From positions 1-35,630 of IMG/VR virus record IMGVR_UViG_3300027980_000073: DNA of 35,630 nucleotides. The stretch is one strand, 5' to 3'. Below are positions 12,497 to 22,051 of the stretch, in pieces; position 1 is the first letter of the stretch; the number at the start of each line of letters is the position of its first letter. Origin of the DNA: a virus. The notes under the pieces were generated by a model, which had not been told where the DNA came from, made no database searches, and saw only the letters and a list, made by a program, of their open reading frames with translations. The position numbers and the translations under genes were made by a program.

Positions 12497-15400
12497 TGAA
12501 ACCTCCCTTGTAATAACTCTTGTTTAGCTCGTTCGCCAGCTCTTTTCTTCAAGTCATTTAACACTTTAGAAAGTTGAATAGCTTTAGCTTCATTTTCTAC
12601 TTGTTTGCCTTTTAAAAACTCAGAGAATAATTCATTAACCACTTGACCTTCTGTTCTCTGCCATTGTTGTTTTTCGTCTTGTGTTAGTTCTAATTTATTA
12701 CCTCTAAATGTAATTACATTAGGCGGTTTCCTATCTGGGAATACTGACGTTTCACCACTTAACTCAGAAATCTTTCTAAGTTGTTCTCCAAACTCTGTTG
12801 GTTTAAATGTTGTTTGTGTCGCTGGGCTTAATAAGTTAGCAATAGGTCCCTCGGCCCTTTTCATTTCTTGACCTAATGGATCAATTTTAGCTGGTAGCTG
12901 TTGAGAAAGTCCGGGTATGTTAGCTTGGATTTTACCACCAACTTCTCCAAGTTGTTCTAAAACAGGTACTGTGGCTCCACCTCTTGGGTCCCTTACTACT
13001 GGGTCAAGAGTTTGCGCTGTTTGTCTAACTATAGAAGGTACAAAGCCCGGTAAAGCTTCTTGTACTGGAATAGCTGCCACTGAGTACGGCGTTGAATCTG
13101 ACTTCATCATTTCATAAAACATTTTGTTGATAGTGTACATCGAAGGCAAATCAATTGCTTGCTCAAATGTATTAACCGTCAAGTCTGATAATGCATCAGC
13201 ATTCATAGGAAGACCTTTTTCGGCTAATTGAGCGCCTACAGCTATAGGAGTAGTAACAGGCTGTAGCCAGTTATAGTTAACTATTTCATCCCCGGATTGT
13301 GCTGTTGTGTCCTCACCTCTAATCATTCGACCTAACGCGTCCATGTTTACTTTATAGTTACCTAGTCCTTCAGCGCGATCAAACGCCCCTTGGTCAAAGT
13401 CTCTTGATGTTGTTTCTCCACTTATCACACCTTTATTATACAACACTGCACCTAAAGAAAGCAAACCTGTGCCTGTTGTGGCTCTACCGAATGTCATAGC
13501 TATCTGTCTTTGCAATTCTGGTGTAAGCTCTTTTCCTGTCAAGGAACCCATGTCTTTCATAAACTTTAAATATCCAAGTGGTGAATATTCAAACCCACGA
13601 GTCATAATGTTACCCGGCACTCTAGTGTACTTTAGAATTAAATCACCTAAACCGAAGTCTTCTGTAAACACAGTTCCGGGCAACTTAGCAGTAGCTTCAT
13701 TAAGGAACTTTTTACCTCTTGAAAGAACGTTAGCTAAGTGTGAATCATTTTGGAACGTTGCAAACTTTGCTTCGTCTGCTGCCGTTTTAATTTCTTGTTC
13801 TGTCGCTTCTTGCATAACTTTATTAAAGTCCCAATCCTTAACCTGTTTTCCTAACCTAGCTTGTAATTGGTTGTATAAGCTATGAGCTTGGCTGTAACCT
13901 TTGAAAAATTCATCAGGTGTTTGTAATGACCACGCCAATACTTTCTCACCAGCTTTACCAACTTTAGATTTAAAAGAAGAACCAGCTAGTAAATCATATT
14001 TACCTTGTGGTACTCTATTGGCTCCGGCTTTGATTTCTAAGAATGAACGTCTCCCTTGTTCCCAACCGTTAGCAAGTTGCTTTAACGTATTTGGTGTAGT
14101 TGCTGCTACAGATTTATTCTTACTAAACGCACTAAGTAATAAGTCTGCAGGTTGTGCTGCTACTTGTGATACTTGCTCTGCTAATATTGACGCCGTATTA
14201 CCAACTATATTCCTTGAAAAAGTCCTAGCATTAAGTAAATGTGACATAGCTTGTACAGAAGAAAGCTTTTTAGCTTTAAGAATAGGTATTTTGTCAATAA
14301 CTTTCCTCATTGCTATGTTGGTGTTAAGTGCTTTTAATTCATCCATACTATAAAGACCTAACAAATCATCAGGTTTAGTACGCTTCCCAATCTGAGCAGC
14401 TACAAATTGGCCTAGTTCCTCCGGTGACATATCTTGCACAGTTCTTAAATTATCACCAATGTCAGCAATTAATTTTCTATCAAAGTCAACATTTGCTTCT
14501 TTCAAGGTTTTAGTGGCCCATTTTTGTACGCCTTCTGGTGTAGTCAAGGCCCATACTGAAGCAGATTGCACATCTTGGCCAGCTCTACGATACTTTTCTG
14601 CCATTTTTTCTATAATATTGACAGCATCATCATAACGGCCTTGGTCTTCTAGCTGTTTAATAACCCTTTTACCCATGAATGGCTCTATTGCAGAACTAAA
14701 TTGATCCCCTTCTTTAAGTAAAGTTACCGAGTTTTCAAAGTTATCAGTTAAAACTCTTTGTGCCACTAAATCTCTAGCTTCATTTGACGTTGTATCAAGT
14801 TCTAGTCTTTTTAACTCTTTCTTTAACTCAGGACTTGTCATATCAGAAGTTTTAACTGTTTCTACAAAACTAGCATCACTCACGCCAACTTTAGGAGTTT
14901 CTAACACTGAGTTAACAGCTTTAGAGTTAGTTGTAACACCTGGTGCTTCTTCTACAATACTATTTAACTGTTGTTTGGTCTGTTCTTGGCCTATTCGTTC
15001 TGTGAATGGTTGTCTTGCTCCTGGTTCTACAGGTCTAACTGGTTCTTGAGCTAAACTAACACGTTCTGACAATGGTTGTCTAGGACCTAAATCTGGCGTG
15101 TCTGGTCTAGCCACAAAATCAGGTGTAACAGCTTCTTTGGTTACAGGTGTTTCTACACTTTGTAGCTTAGTTCTAAACTCTTGTAGTAGTGCGTTGTCCC
15201 CATTATCCACAGCTTTAATAACTTCTTGTGGATTAATATCTGCTTGTTTTAGTGCTTGCTGTACTTCTTCGCCTTGGAATGCTCTTTTGAAGTCACCTGT
15301 TGCTCCACCAATAGCAGCGTTTAGTAATACGTCAATAGAACGGTTAACTAAGAAGTTGGTCGCTTGTTCGCCTATTGTTTGGTCTTCTTGAATACCTCTA

Positions 15401-16185
15401 ATAACCTCTTGTGGAGTTTGCAGTACAGTATCAACGAATAAATCTGCAGCTTGTTGTCCAGCTATTTGTCTACCAGCTGATGCACTAGCACCACCTAGTA
15501 TTCTTTGACCGATTTGAGTACCACGAAGTATAGGGGCTACACCTGTATACAGACCAGTTTGAAGCGCCGCACTACCCAATAATTCACCAGTCCTAAATTC
15601 TCTTGATTGTTCCGCTTCAGTTCTAGCGGCTCGAGCTTGTTCTCCCCTAGGTTGACCTATAGTACCAAGAGACAACGCGCTGAATATACCAGTTTCTCTT
15701 GCTTGTGCAATTTCTCTATTCGCTGCTTGCTCGCCCATTAGTCTTTTAGCTTCTTCAAAGTCACCCCTTTCCGATGCTTGCTTTACTAGTGGTTGTAGCC
15801 TTTCAATGTTTTCTCTAGCTTTCTTTACTCGATCAGACTCTACTTCTTTCCGTTCTTGTCGTTGTTCTTTACGTTGTAAAAGCAAACGTGATTCTGTTAA
15901 ACCATCATCTTCAGGCATAGTTAAAGGCTTACGCTCTGGTACTTGTGGTAAAGCTCTAAAACTTAACGCGTCTATTTCGCTTCTGCGCTCTTGTTCTCTT
16001 TGTTGTGTTGTTCTGTCTACAGCTCTGTCTATACTTGGACCTAAACCAAAATCCATTTCTCTACGACCAAGACCTAGTGGATCTTGTACACTAGGTCTTG
16101 TAGATGGTTGTCGTAGTCTTTGAGATAATGGCTGTCTACCTGTATTTGATTGTAGTCGTTGTGATAATGGTATTCTTGCCATCAT
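12493..16185 (-). CDS. Large internal virion (DNA ejection) protein, LPD38-like
   Basis: This 1230-residue, Gln/Arg-rich protein lies at the end of the structural region, where podoviruses encode internal or ejection proteins. A short motif recurs: IPLSQRL at 5-11, RQPLSQRL at 17-24, RQPLSERV at 369-376 and RQPFTERI at 391-398. Ala/Gly-rich, weakly hydrophobic segments lie at about 200-300. RTFSRNIVGN at 654-663 resembles the LPD38 region of large polyvalent phage proteins (family recalled, moderate certainty). Two ATGs (16185 and 16182) follow GGAGG; the second has better spacing. It probably forms or fills the channel through the cell envelope. Confidence 0.7.
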   Translation of the reverse strand: MMARIPLSQRLQSNTGRQPLSQRLRQPSTRPSVQDPLGLGRREMDFGLGPSIDRAVDRTTQQREQERRSEIDALSFRALPQVPERKPLTMPEDDGLTESRLLLQRKEQRQERKEVESDRVKKARENIERLQPLVKQASERGDFEEAKRLMGEQAANREIAQARETGIFSALSLGTIGQPRGEQARAARTEAEQSREFRTGELLGSAALQTGLYTGVAPILRGTQIGQRILGGASASAGRQIAGQQAADLFVDTVLQTPQEVIRGIQEDQTIGEQATNFLVNRSIDVLLNAAIGGATGDFKRAFQGEEVQQALKQADINPQEVIKAVDNGDNALLQEFRTKLQSVETPVTKEAVTPDFVARPDTPDLGPRQPLSERVSLAQEPVRPVEPGARQPFTERIGQEQTKQQLNSIVEEAPGVTTNSKAVNSVLETPKVGVSDASFVETVKTSDMTSPELKKELKRLELDTTSNEARDLVAQRVLTDNFENSVTLLKEGDQFSSAIEPFMGKRVIKQLEDQGRYDDAVNIIEKMAEKYRRAGQDVQSASVWALTTPEGVQKWATKTLKEANVDFDRKLIADIGDNLRTVQDMSPEELGQFVAAQIGKRTKPDDLLGLYSMDELKALNTNIAMRKVIDKIPILKAKKLSSVQAMSHLLNARTFSRNIVGNTASILAEQVSQVAAQPADLLLSAFSKNKSVAATTPNTLKQLANGWEQGRRSFLEIKAGANRVPQGKYDLLAGSSFKSKVGKAGEKVLAWSLQTPDEFFKGYSQAHSLYNQLQARLGKQVKDWDFNKVMQEATEQEIKTAADEAKFATFQNDSHLANVLSRGKKFLNEATAKLPGTVFTEDFGLGDLILKYTRVPGNIMTRGFEYSPLGYLKFMKDMGSLTGKELTPELQRQIAMTFGRATTGTGLLSLGAVLYNKGVISGETTSRDFDQGAFDRAEGLGNYKVNMDALGRMIRGEDTTAQSGDEIVNYNWLQPVTTPIAVGAQLAEKGLPMNADALSDLTVNTFEQAIDLPSMYTINKMFYEMMKSDSTPYSVAAIPVQEALPGFVPSIVRQTAQTLDPVVRDPRGGATVPVLEQLGEVGGKIQANIPGLSQQLPAKIDPLGQEMKRAEGPIANLLSPATQTTFKPTEFGEQLRKISELSGETSVFPDRKPPNVITFRGNKLELTQDEKQQWQRTEGQVVNELFSEFLKGKQVENEAKAIQLSKVLNDLKKRAGERAKQELLQGRFQ

Positions 16186-16191
16186 AACCTC

Positions 16192-17820
16192 CTATGGTCT
16201 AATTGTGTTTGTAGTAGATGGACTTAAATTATTTTCGATAGGGTTAGTCAATCTATTAACAGCTTGGTCCATTTCTTCCTCGCTTAACCCATATTCTATT
16301 TGTAATCTATCAGCTGTTGCATCATCAATTTGAGTCTGTGATAGTAAACCTATAATTTGGTCAGCTGCTGCAACTCTACGTTGTCTTTGCGCTGCTTCTA
16401 GTTCTGCGCCTTGAAGCGGTATGCCGAAATTACTTTCTAATGGTATTCTATCAACTAGGTTAGTTATACCACGCCTTGCAGAATCAATAGGTAATGTTTG
16501 TCCAGGCTGTCCTTCTAAACCAGCTTTAAACTCTGCCGTTTGACGTTGTTGTTGGCCTTGGAAACCAATCTGATTAATTCTATTAGCCGCACTTATTGCT
16601 TCTAACTCTTTGTTAATTTCTGCTTTCTGATTCATTAGTTGAGATTCTAAGTTAGCATTATTTATGTCTCTAGCTTGTTGTATCTGAGCGTCAACATCCC
16701 TCAAATCTAATGTAAATTGGTTTTGTCTATCTTGACGTTGTAAGTCTGTAAGCCTTGCGTATTCGTCACGTTTTTCTGTAAACGCTCTGTCAAGCTCTGA
16801 TTGTCCAGCTTGGAACTCTTGCTGTGATCCCAGTTTAATCATGTCGTTAGCGTTTCTATAAGCTTCCATTCCAAGCGCGAACTCTTCTTGCATTGCTTGT
16901 AACTCCATAGTTCTGTCAAAATCTCTTTGCGCTCTTGCTTCTTGAAGTTGAGCATTAATATTAGCCATTTGAATAGAGTAGTCTTGTAATCTTGCATCTC
17001 TTTGCTCTTGTGTAGCAGCTAGCGCTTCATCGCGTTGCAATGTAAACACTCTGTCAGCTTCGTCTCTGTTAAGTGTGAATGTTCTATCTAATGCTGATTC
17101 TTTAGATTGCCATGCCCTTTGTGCTTCTTCACGGCCTAAATTATACTTAGATGTTAAGTCTGCAATTTCTCTGTCAGCTTGCGCCTGTGTTTCTGCTAAC
17201 TGTATACCTCTTTCGGCTTGCGTTAAATCTCTACCTATTTGGCCTAATTGTTGTTGTTCTACTTGGCCTATTCTTCCTAGAGCGCCTTGAGTTAATATGT
17301 TTTGTGTAAGTTCTCTTTGTGACCTTGCCCCACTTGTTGCAAGTCCACCCACAGCTAATTGCTTTTCTAATCCAGAGCGCGCTTGCCTGTCTTGTATACC
17401 TTGTAGCCTACGTTGCTCTGACGCTTGCTCAGTAACCCCTGTTCTAGCTACATCGGCGCCTTCTCTTGCTCTTAGCAACTGTTCTTGGAGTGTAGCTTGT
17501 GTTTTGTTTAATTTAGCTTGATTTATCTTCGCTGCAAACTCTTGTGGAGTTATAGCGCTTGAGGTTGCTTGTTGTGTTTGTTGTTGAGCCATTGGTTGAG
17601 TTGTGGGTTGCGCCACCTTTGTTACAGGTGTGATCGGTTCTGGTTTAACAGCTCCACCAGCTTCTAATATTGGTTGTGGTTTATTCTGTTGTGGTAACAG
17701 AATCGGTTTGGGTATAATTTGTGAATCGTCAGACATTTTAGGTTGGGTGGGCAAAGCCATCACTTCACCCTTGCCCAATTTGTTTTTTATTATTCTAGCT
17801 GCTGCTTTATCTTTAGCCAT
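16192..17820 (-). CDS. Gln-rich coiled-coil internal virion protein
   Basis: This 542-residue protein has a Pro/Gln-rich N-terminus (about 25-90) and then a long coiled-coil body (about 90-430) with recurring segments such as LDRTFTLNRDEA, DRVFTLQRDEA and LDRAFTEKRDEY. These show an internal repeat of about 11 residues plus linkers. The C-terminus is a separate small helical domain. It sits between the tail appendage genes and the large ejection protein, which suggests an internal core or ejection role. It could alternatively be a scaffold-like tail protein. No enzymatic motif is present. Confidence 0.65.
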   Translation of the reverse strand: MAKDKAAARIIKNKLGKGEVMALPTQPKMSDDSQIIPKPILLPQQNKPQPILEAGGAVKPEPITPVTKVAQPTTQPMAQQQTQQATSSAITPQEFAAKINQAKLNKTQATLQEQLLRAREGADVARTGVTEQASEQRRLQGIQDRQARSGLEKQLAVGGLATSGARSQRELTQNILTQGALGRIGQVEQQQLGQIGRDLTQAERGIQLAETQAQADREIADLTSKYNLGREEAQRAWQSKESALDRTFTLNRDEADRVFTLQRDEALAATQEQRDARLQDYSIQMANINAQLQEARAQRDFDRTMELQAMQEEFALGMEAYRNANDMIKLGSQQEFQAGQSELDRAFTEKRDEYARLTDLQRQDRQNQFTLDLRDVDAQIQQARDINNANLESQLMNQKAEINKELEAISAANRINQIGFQGQQQRQTAEFKAGLEGQPGQTLPIDSARRGITNLVDRIPLESNFGIPLQGAELEAAQRQRRVAAADQIIGLLSQTQIDDATADRLQIEYGLSEEEMDQAVNRLTNPIENNLSPSTTNTIRP

Positions 17821-17830
17821 TTTTCACCTC

Positions 17831-18058
17831 TTAATACGTTTCTACAACTTGGTACTCGATAGTTGTAGACGTTGTTGTATTAGCGTCAAACCCTATTGTT
17901 GTGCTGTCTATAATCCTACTAGACATGCTAGTAAAGCCAGGACCAGCGCTTCTTTTACTAGCTATAATGTGCGATTTTGCTAAGTCAACACTTGCTATTG
18001 GTACAGTTTCTTCAGTAGTATTAGTCTTTAATTCCAAACTATGTTCGCACACATGCAT
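17831..18058 (-). CDS. Small Ser/Thr-rich putative structural protein
   Basis: I chose ATG 18058 (75 residues), eight bases after GAGAGGGTG; the codon before it is TTG. The sequence is beta-prone and rich in Ser/Thr (SSRIIDSTTIGFDANTTTST), like small decoration or appendage proteins. It lies between the appendage genes and the internal proteins. No family recognised. The 60 bases upstream (18059-18118) are AT-rich with a TATAAT on the minus strand but no matching -35 box. Confidence 0.55.
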   Translation of the reverse strand: MHVCEHSLELKTNTTEETVPIASVDLAKSHIIASKRSAGPGFTSMSSRIIDSTTIGFDANTTTSTTIEYQVVETY

Positions 18059-18118
18059 CAAAAAAACACCCTCTCTATATTTTATTTATGCTATTATAAT
18101 TACAATGTTATCGGCACA

Positions 18119-18229
18119 TTAAATTTGTTCGTAAAGCTTTCTCAATTCGTCTTGTAACAATGTCACATCATCACCGAGTAATTGCCCACGTCTTATTTGT
18201 TCCTCTAAGTCTGCAATCTCATATTCCAT
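18119..18229 (-). CDS. Very small helical hypothetical protein
   Basis: This 36-residue ORF is highly charged and helical (EYEIADLEEQIRRGQLLGDD then a second helix). It follows the 55-residue ORF after 6 bases. Only a weak AGG precedes its ATG. A small tail-associated chaperone-like peptide is possible; evidence is limited to frame, spacing and composition. Confidence 0.45.
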   Translation of the reverse strand: MEYEIADLEEQIRRGQLLGDDVTLLQDELRKLYEQI

Positions 18230-18235
18230 TTTTGC

Positions 18236-18403
18236 CTATACAAATTCTTTTTCTGTCATAACTTTTTCCGCCGATGATGATAATATAGTCTCTTTGCCGT
18301 CAACTACTTGACTTTTAATTATTTTAAATTCATAGATTGTATCTACTTCTAAACTTGCGTGTTGAGGGTCTCGCTCTAATACTTCTCTTCCTGTTATTCT
18401 CAT
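18236..18403 (-). CDS. Small hypothetical structural-region protein
   Basis: This 55-residue ORF has CGGAGG before ATG 18403, three bases after the upstream stop. The product begins MRITGREVLERD and continues with alternating beta-prone segments (YEFKIIKSQVVDG). Small proteins of this kind often follow tail-fibre genes. No family recognised. Confidence 0.55.
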   Translation of the reverse strand: MRITGREVLERDPQHASLEVDTIYEFKIIKSQVVDGKETILSSSAEKVMTEKEFV

Positions 18404-18405
18404 GT

Positions 18406-18951
18406 TTAATCCTCCGTATATACTGTTGTATTTTGAGTTGCTGTTGATGTACTGTGCAATGAGAACCCAGTTTCATAGAAAATATTTCTAAATGTAAATC
18501 CTATCGTGGACTCATTTCTGATTATTTGCCCATCTACAACTAATTGGCTTGACTGTGGCTGCGTGTATACTCTGTTTATATACCCTCTACCTGTTACACT
18601 TAAAGAAACTGGGTTCAAAGCGGCCGGTACCGAGTTCCCACTATATCCAATATCTAAATCATATTTATTGTTTCCGTTTTGAATAACCCAACACATGTTG
18701 TTCCCGCGTAATTCTAGCGAAGTGTTAAACGGTATATTTGAAATATTGTGATCAATTCCTAAACCACCAACATCGGAGCTATATACTATCACTCCATCAG
18801 CAAGTATTATCACTGGGCTGTTAGTGCTAATGTTTTTTAAAACACCATTACCTGTTACAGACTTCAGAGTTGTAAGAGTCTGCGAATCGGTGTATTGTGA
18901 TGTCGTTGTACCTCTGTAGCGAATACCTCCGCCTCTTAAATTACCGCCCAT
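18406..18951 (-). CDS. Putative tail appendage protein with internal beta repeat
   Basis: This 181-residue protein starts with a Gly-rich GGNLRGGGIRYRG segment. Two related halves follow: SVTGNGVLKN...IILADGVIVYS at about 31-58 and SVTGRGYINR...LVVDGQII at about 118-142. The pattern of a VTGxG turn followed by a DG-hairpin suggests a duplicated beta-sandwich, typical of fibre or receptor-binding components. It lies next to the larger fibre-like gene. Function by position only. Confidence 0.55.
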   Translation of the reverse strand: MGGNLRGGGIRYRGTTTSQYTDSQTLTTLKSVTGNGVLKNISTNSPVIILADGVIVYSSDVGGLGIDHNISNIPFNTSLELRGNNMCWVIQNGNNKYDLDIGYSGNSVPAALNPVSLSVTGRGYINRVYTQPQSSQLVVDGQIIRNESTIGFTFRNIFYETGFSLHSTSTATQNTTVYTED

Positions 18952-18961
18952 GTGTCACCTC

Positions 18962-20143
18962 CTATTTTTCAATAACATACTGCAATATAATATTTGACGT
19001 TGGTTGTGATTTCGAAAGGAAATATATAACACCATTATCAAGTGGATAAATAGTATTAGCCATTACCGAATCTTCCGCCATATCAATTGATTCGTAAAAC
19101 GCATCTGCATCAGCTGCGCCAAAACCTACCCTAAAATCTACATTATCATTTGCCACATAATCTAAATCAACCACACCGTAATACCATCTGTAATCCCTTG
19201 TGGGTTGTTCTATCCAGTTGTTTGCCAATAGTGTTACGGTCTTTTTCCCTTTATCAAGTGAAACCCTAGACGATGCACCACCAGCAATAGCCGCGGTTAG
19301 TGACGCGCCTTGTAATACTGTGCCGTTTGTAGATGATCCATAATACATGTTATTATCTGAACCCATTACTGCTACGTTTCTTTCAGTGCCACCAGTTTCT
19401 TTTGCGTTGATGTTTATATTGTTTTCAAATACTTGAGCGCCTGTCATTATGCCACCGGCTTTAGGCAAGTAGTCAGAAGGCGTGAGGTTGCCAGAGTGGT
19501 ATATAGTGTTAGAATTGTTATAAGTTAAATTTGTTCCTATTAAATTAGTTGGCTGAGTAGAAGAACCTAACACTATTCTATCAGAACTGTCTACAAACCC
19601 TACACTTTTATCTCCACCACCTGTCAACTCACCCCTTACTGCAATATTGTTAGGAAGTATAAGTGGTCCACTCATTGCTTCGCTACCGTCTTTAGGTAAT
19701 TTAGTTGCTATATCTGTGTCGTTACTGTCTATCCTGCCTACTAGTTCGTTGATAGCTGAAACTAAGTTGAGCTTTTGCGCAGTTGTCAACGATGCAAGCG
19801 AACCTACTTTGTTGTCTGTTGCTAACTTAGCATTTGTAATTGAACCGTCAGCCACTTCGCCAGCAATAAGATCATCAATCTGTTGTCTGACTTGGATAAG
19901 TGCGTCTGCTACATTATCAGCCGAGTACTGTGTAATTCCTAGACCTATGGCATGCGCACCGCTTTCGCCTAGTATTTCAGACGCCAATTCTACTAATAAT
20001 GTAAGGTTGTTGTAATCCTTCTGATTTTCGTTTGGGCTATCAAACAATTGTTTAAGTTCTTCAGGTGTATTAGTTGGTTGGTCAGGTAATGACCTGTGTA
20101 TATTAGTGCTATAGCCAGCACTGGTTAGTGTTTTTTTAGCCAT
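18962..20143 (-). CDS. Putative tail fibre / appendage protein
   Basis: This 393-residue protein has an N-terminal helical anchor (about 20-150) including the fibre-type pattern DGSITNAKLATDNKVGSLASL and a helix INELVGRIDSNDTDIATKLP. A beta-rich shaft with repeated Gly/Asn hairpins follows (TIYHSGNLTPSDYLPKAGG is a common phage fibre phrase), then a C-terminal beta domain (about 300-393) that could bind the host. It directly follows the nozzle gene, the usual place for podovirus fibres. No enzymatic motif seen. Confidence 0.8.
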   Translation of the reverse strand: MAKKTLTSAGYSTNIHRSLPDQPTNTPEELKQLFDSPNENQKDYNNLTLLVELASEILGESGAHAIGLGITQYSADNVADALIQVRQQIDDLIAGEVADGSITNAKLATDNKVGSLASLTTAQKLNLVSAINELVGRIDSNDTDIATKLPKDGSEAMSGPLILPNNIAVRGELTGGGDKSVGFVDSSDRIVLGSSTQPTNLIGTNLTYNNSNTIYHSGNLTPSDYLPKAGGIMTGAQVFENNININAKETGGTERNVAVMGSDNNMYYGSSTNGTVLQGASLTAAIAGGASSRVSLDKGKKTVTLLANNWIEQPTRDYRWYYGVVDLDYVANDNVDFRVGFGAADADAFYESIDMAEDSVMANTIYPLDNGVIYFLSKSQPTSNIILQYVIEK

Positions 20144-20152
20144 TTTACCCTC

Positions 20153-22042
20153 CTATCGTGAGTAACCTTGGGCTTGCGCTTGCATTTTTAAATTAAGTAC
20201 AGTTAATGTCTCGTCATTTGCAACGTTTTCAAATAAGACTTGCAAGTAAGTAAACTTTTTAACTTTCGCCTTTATCCTCAATGGTTGAGGGTTTCTATTT
20301 GTTTGATATGTGAAATCTGAATAATCCCATGAGCCATAATCAAACAATCTGTATTTAACTGTTGACGATTTGGCGCTTGCAGAATCTTCGTTTGACTTAT
20401 CTGTTAAAAACTTAATGTCTAATGATGTTTTACTTGCCGGGCTAATTGCAACCCATTCGTCACGCATCATTTTTCTAAACTCTAATTGTCCAAAGTCTGT
20501 AAAACCAAGGTACACCCTCATGTCTATATCAGTGCCTAAAACCTCACCATCTGCCGTGTAGGAGTCGTTAAAGTTTTCTATGGTAGTAGAACCTATATAA
20601 TATACTTGTCCGTCTACATCAAAGAATTTAGATGCTGATACGTTAGTGTATTTGTAAAATGTATCGTTTCCGTAGTTCCATAAGTAGACCACATCACCTA
20701 CGCATAACCAGTATTCTTTGTTATTCTTGTGATTAAATGTTACCGCAGTAGATAAATCCAACTCTTGAAGTGATTTTTTAATCTTATCACTGATAATCTT
20801 AGTGCCACGTTGGTTTTCTACTGAGGTGTCTGACCATAGCCACATGCTGTAAGCATCTAAACTTACCGGTGTGTCCTCTATTAATTGTACCATTTTCGGA
20901 GCAATGTTACCAACAGACTCATTAAGATCATAATATGGGAATTCGTATGGGTTTAGACCTTGATTGTTTGCAAAGCTTGGGTTAATGTTTGGCACTACTA
21001 TTCTTGTTGAATTTTCTTTAAATACTAACAATGTTTGTTGTTGGGCCTTCATGTCTGTGATACCAAATTCGTTTGAACCTACTATCACTTTGGAGTTAGA
21101 AGGGTAGTAATTGGCTTTGCCTACCATTGAGAATATAAAGGTGTTAGGTTCTAGTGTACTACCATACCAAAATATATTAGTGTCGTTACCTACTCCGAAA
21201 TCAACTTGATATTTATATGCTTGGAATTCTGCTAGCGTACCCGTGTCTTTAGTGTAAGTAATTAACACTTCTACACCTAAAGGTGGGGCAACGTTAAACG
21301 TAGGTTTTCCTGTTACTCTGTTTACAGTAAAGTCTATGTTTTCAACTTTTGCTACACCGTCAACAGTAGCCGTTACTAAATCAGCATCTATGTTTTGCTC
21401 AGGTAAAGTATACTCCGTGGTTCCGTCCGCTTCGAAATCTACTGTTTTAGAACCTGTTAACAAATTGATTTCTTCAAATGGAACACCACCTGTACCGTCA
21501 GGTTTAGCACCTGTAGACACGATTGGGATATATGGCGTTACATCTTCATAAGTCACACCATCCCAAGTTTTAAAACTTGTACCAGCTTTTAACCATAGCT
21601 TAGAATCAAAATAGAATATCTCACAGTACCCATCTGTTATAGCGCCTATTGTAATAACTGGCGGGTTTGCTGCTTCGTCCCATATCCCTGAATCGTCCCA
21701 TACATCTGAATCGTCCCAAGCGCCTTGAAGTAACGAAGACAGCTCTGTTTCAGAAGATACAACAGAGAGGTCTCTTTGATAAAGAAAACCCCCTGTGCTA
21801 AATATAATAACCTCTTTGTCGTTTAGCTCACCGTACCATCCACCATATATATTGTTTGTAGATGATATATACGTGTGATGGCCAGGTCTTTTCTGTAATT
21901 TAAAATTCTTTGTTACTCTTGCATTTTCTTGCCTAACAGATTCACCCAGCTTTATCTGTGTATTACCTACCGATTCATTTAGACCTAGGAAAGTATCTAT
22001 TTCAATCGGTGGTGACGGCTTGTATGTGCTTATACGTGCCAT
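20153..22042 (-). CDS. Tail nozzle / tubular protein B-like
   Basis: This 629-residue protein begins with IDTFLGLNESV and VRQENARVTKNFKLQKRPGHHTY, the N-terminal pattern of podovirus nozzle proteins (T7 gp12 / P22 gp10-like beta-propellers). Trp-, Gly- and Asp-rich beta segments follow throughout (YGGWYGELNDKEVIIF, FYFDSKLWLKAG, EYWLCVGDVVYLWNYG). Repeated WDDSDVWDDSGIWDE near 110-125 is an unusual acidic loop. It lies just downstream of the adaptor gene, as expected, and forms the distal tail tube through which DNA leaves. Confidence 0.8.
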   Translation of the reverse strand: MARISTYKPSPPIEIDTFLGLNESVGNTQIKLGESVRQENARVTKNFKLQKRPGHHTYISSTNNIYGGWYGELNDKEVIIFSTGGFLYQRDLSVVSSETELSSLLQGAWDDSDVWDDSGIWDEAANPPVITIGAITDGYCEIFYFDSKLWLKAGTSFKTWDGVTYEDVTPYIPIVSTGAKPDGTGGVPFEEINLLTGSKTVDFEADGTTEYTLPEQNIDADLVTATVDGVAKVENIDFTVNRVTGKPTFNVAPPLGVEVLITYTKDTGTLAEFQAYKYQVDFGVGNDTNIFWYGSTLEPNTFIFSMVGKANYYPSNSKVIVGSNEFGITDMKAQQQTLLVFKENSTRIVVPNINPSFANNQGLNPYEFPYYDLNESVGNIAPKMVQLIEDTPVSLDAYSMWLWSDTSVENQRGTKIISDKIKKSLQELDLSTAVTFNHKNNKEYWLCVGDVVYLWNYGNDTFYKYTNVSASKFFDVDGQVYYIGSTTIENFNDSYTADGEVLGTDIDMRVYLGFTDFGQLEFRKMMRDEWVAISPASKTSLDIKFLTDKSNEDSASAKSSTVKYRLFDYGSWDYSDFTYQTNRNPQPLRIKAKVKKFTYLQVLFENVANDETLTVLNLKMQAQAQGYSR

Positions 22043-22051
22043 AGATACCTC

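Noticed and set aside
12917-15391. Several Ser/Cys-rich plus-strand ORFs opposite the large internal protein
   Set aside because: Their composition is the mirror of the Gln/Arg-rich coding strand; no ribosome sites, no promoters, and they oppose the transcription direction.
18059-18118. Possible leftward promoter with TATAAT upstream of the Ser/Thr-rich gene
   Set aside because: No sequence resembling a -35 box at 16-18 bases; AT-rich DNA alone explains the hexamer.
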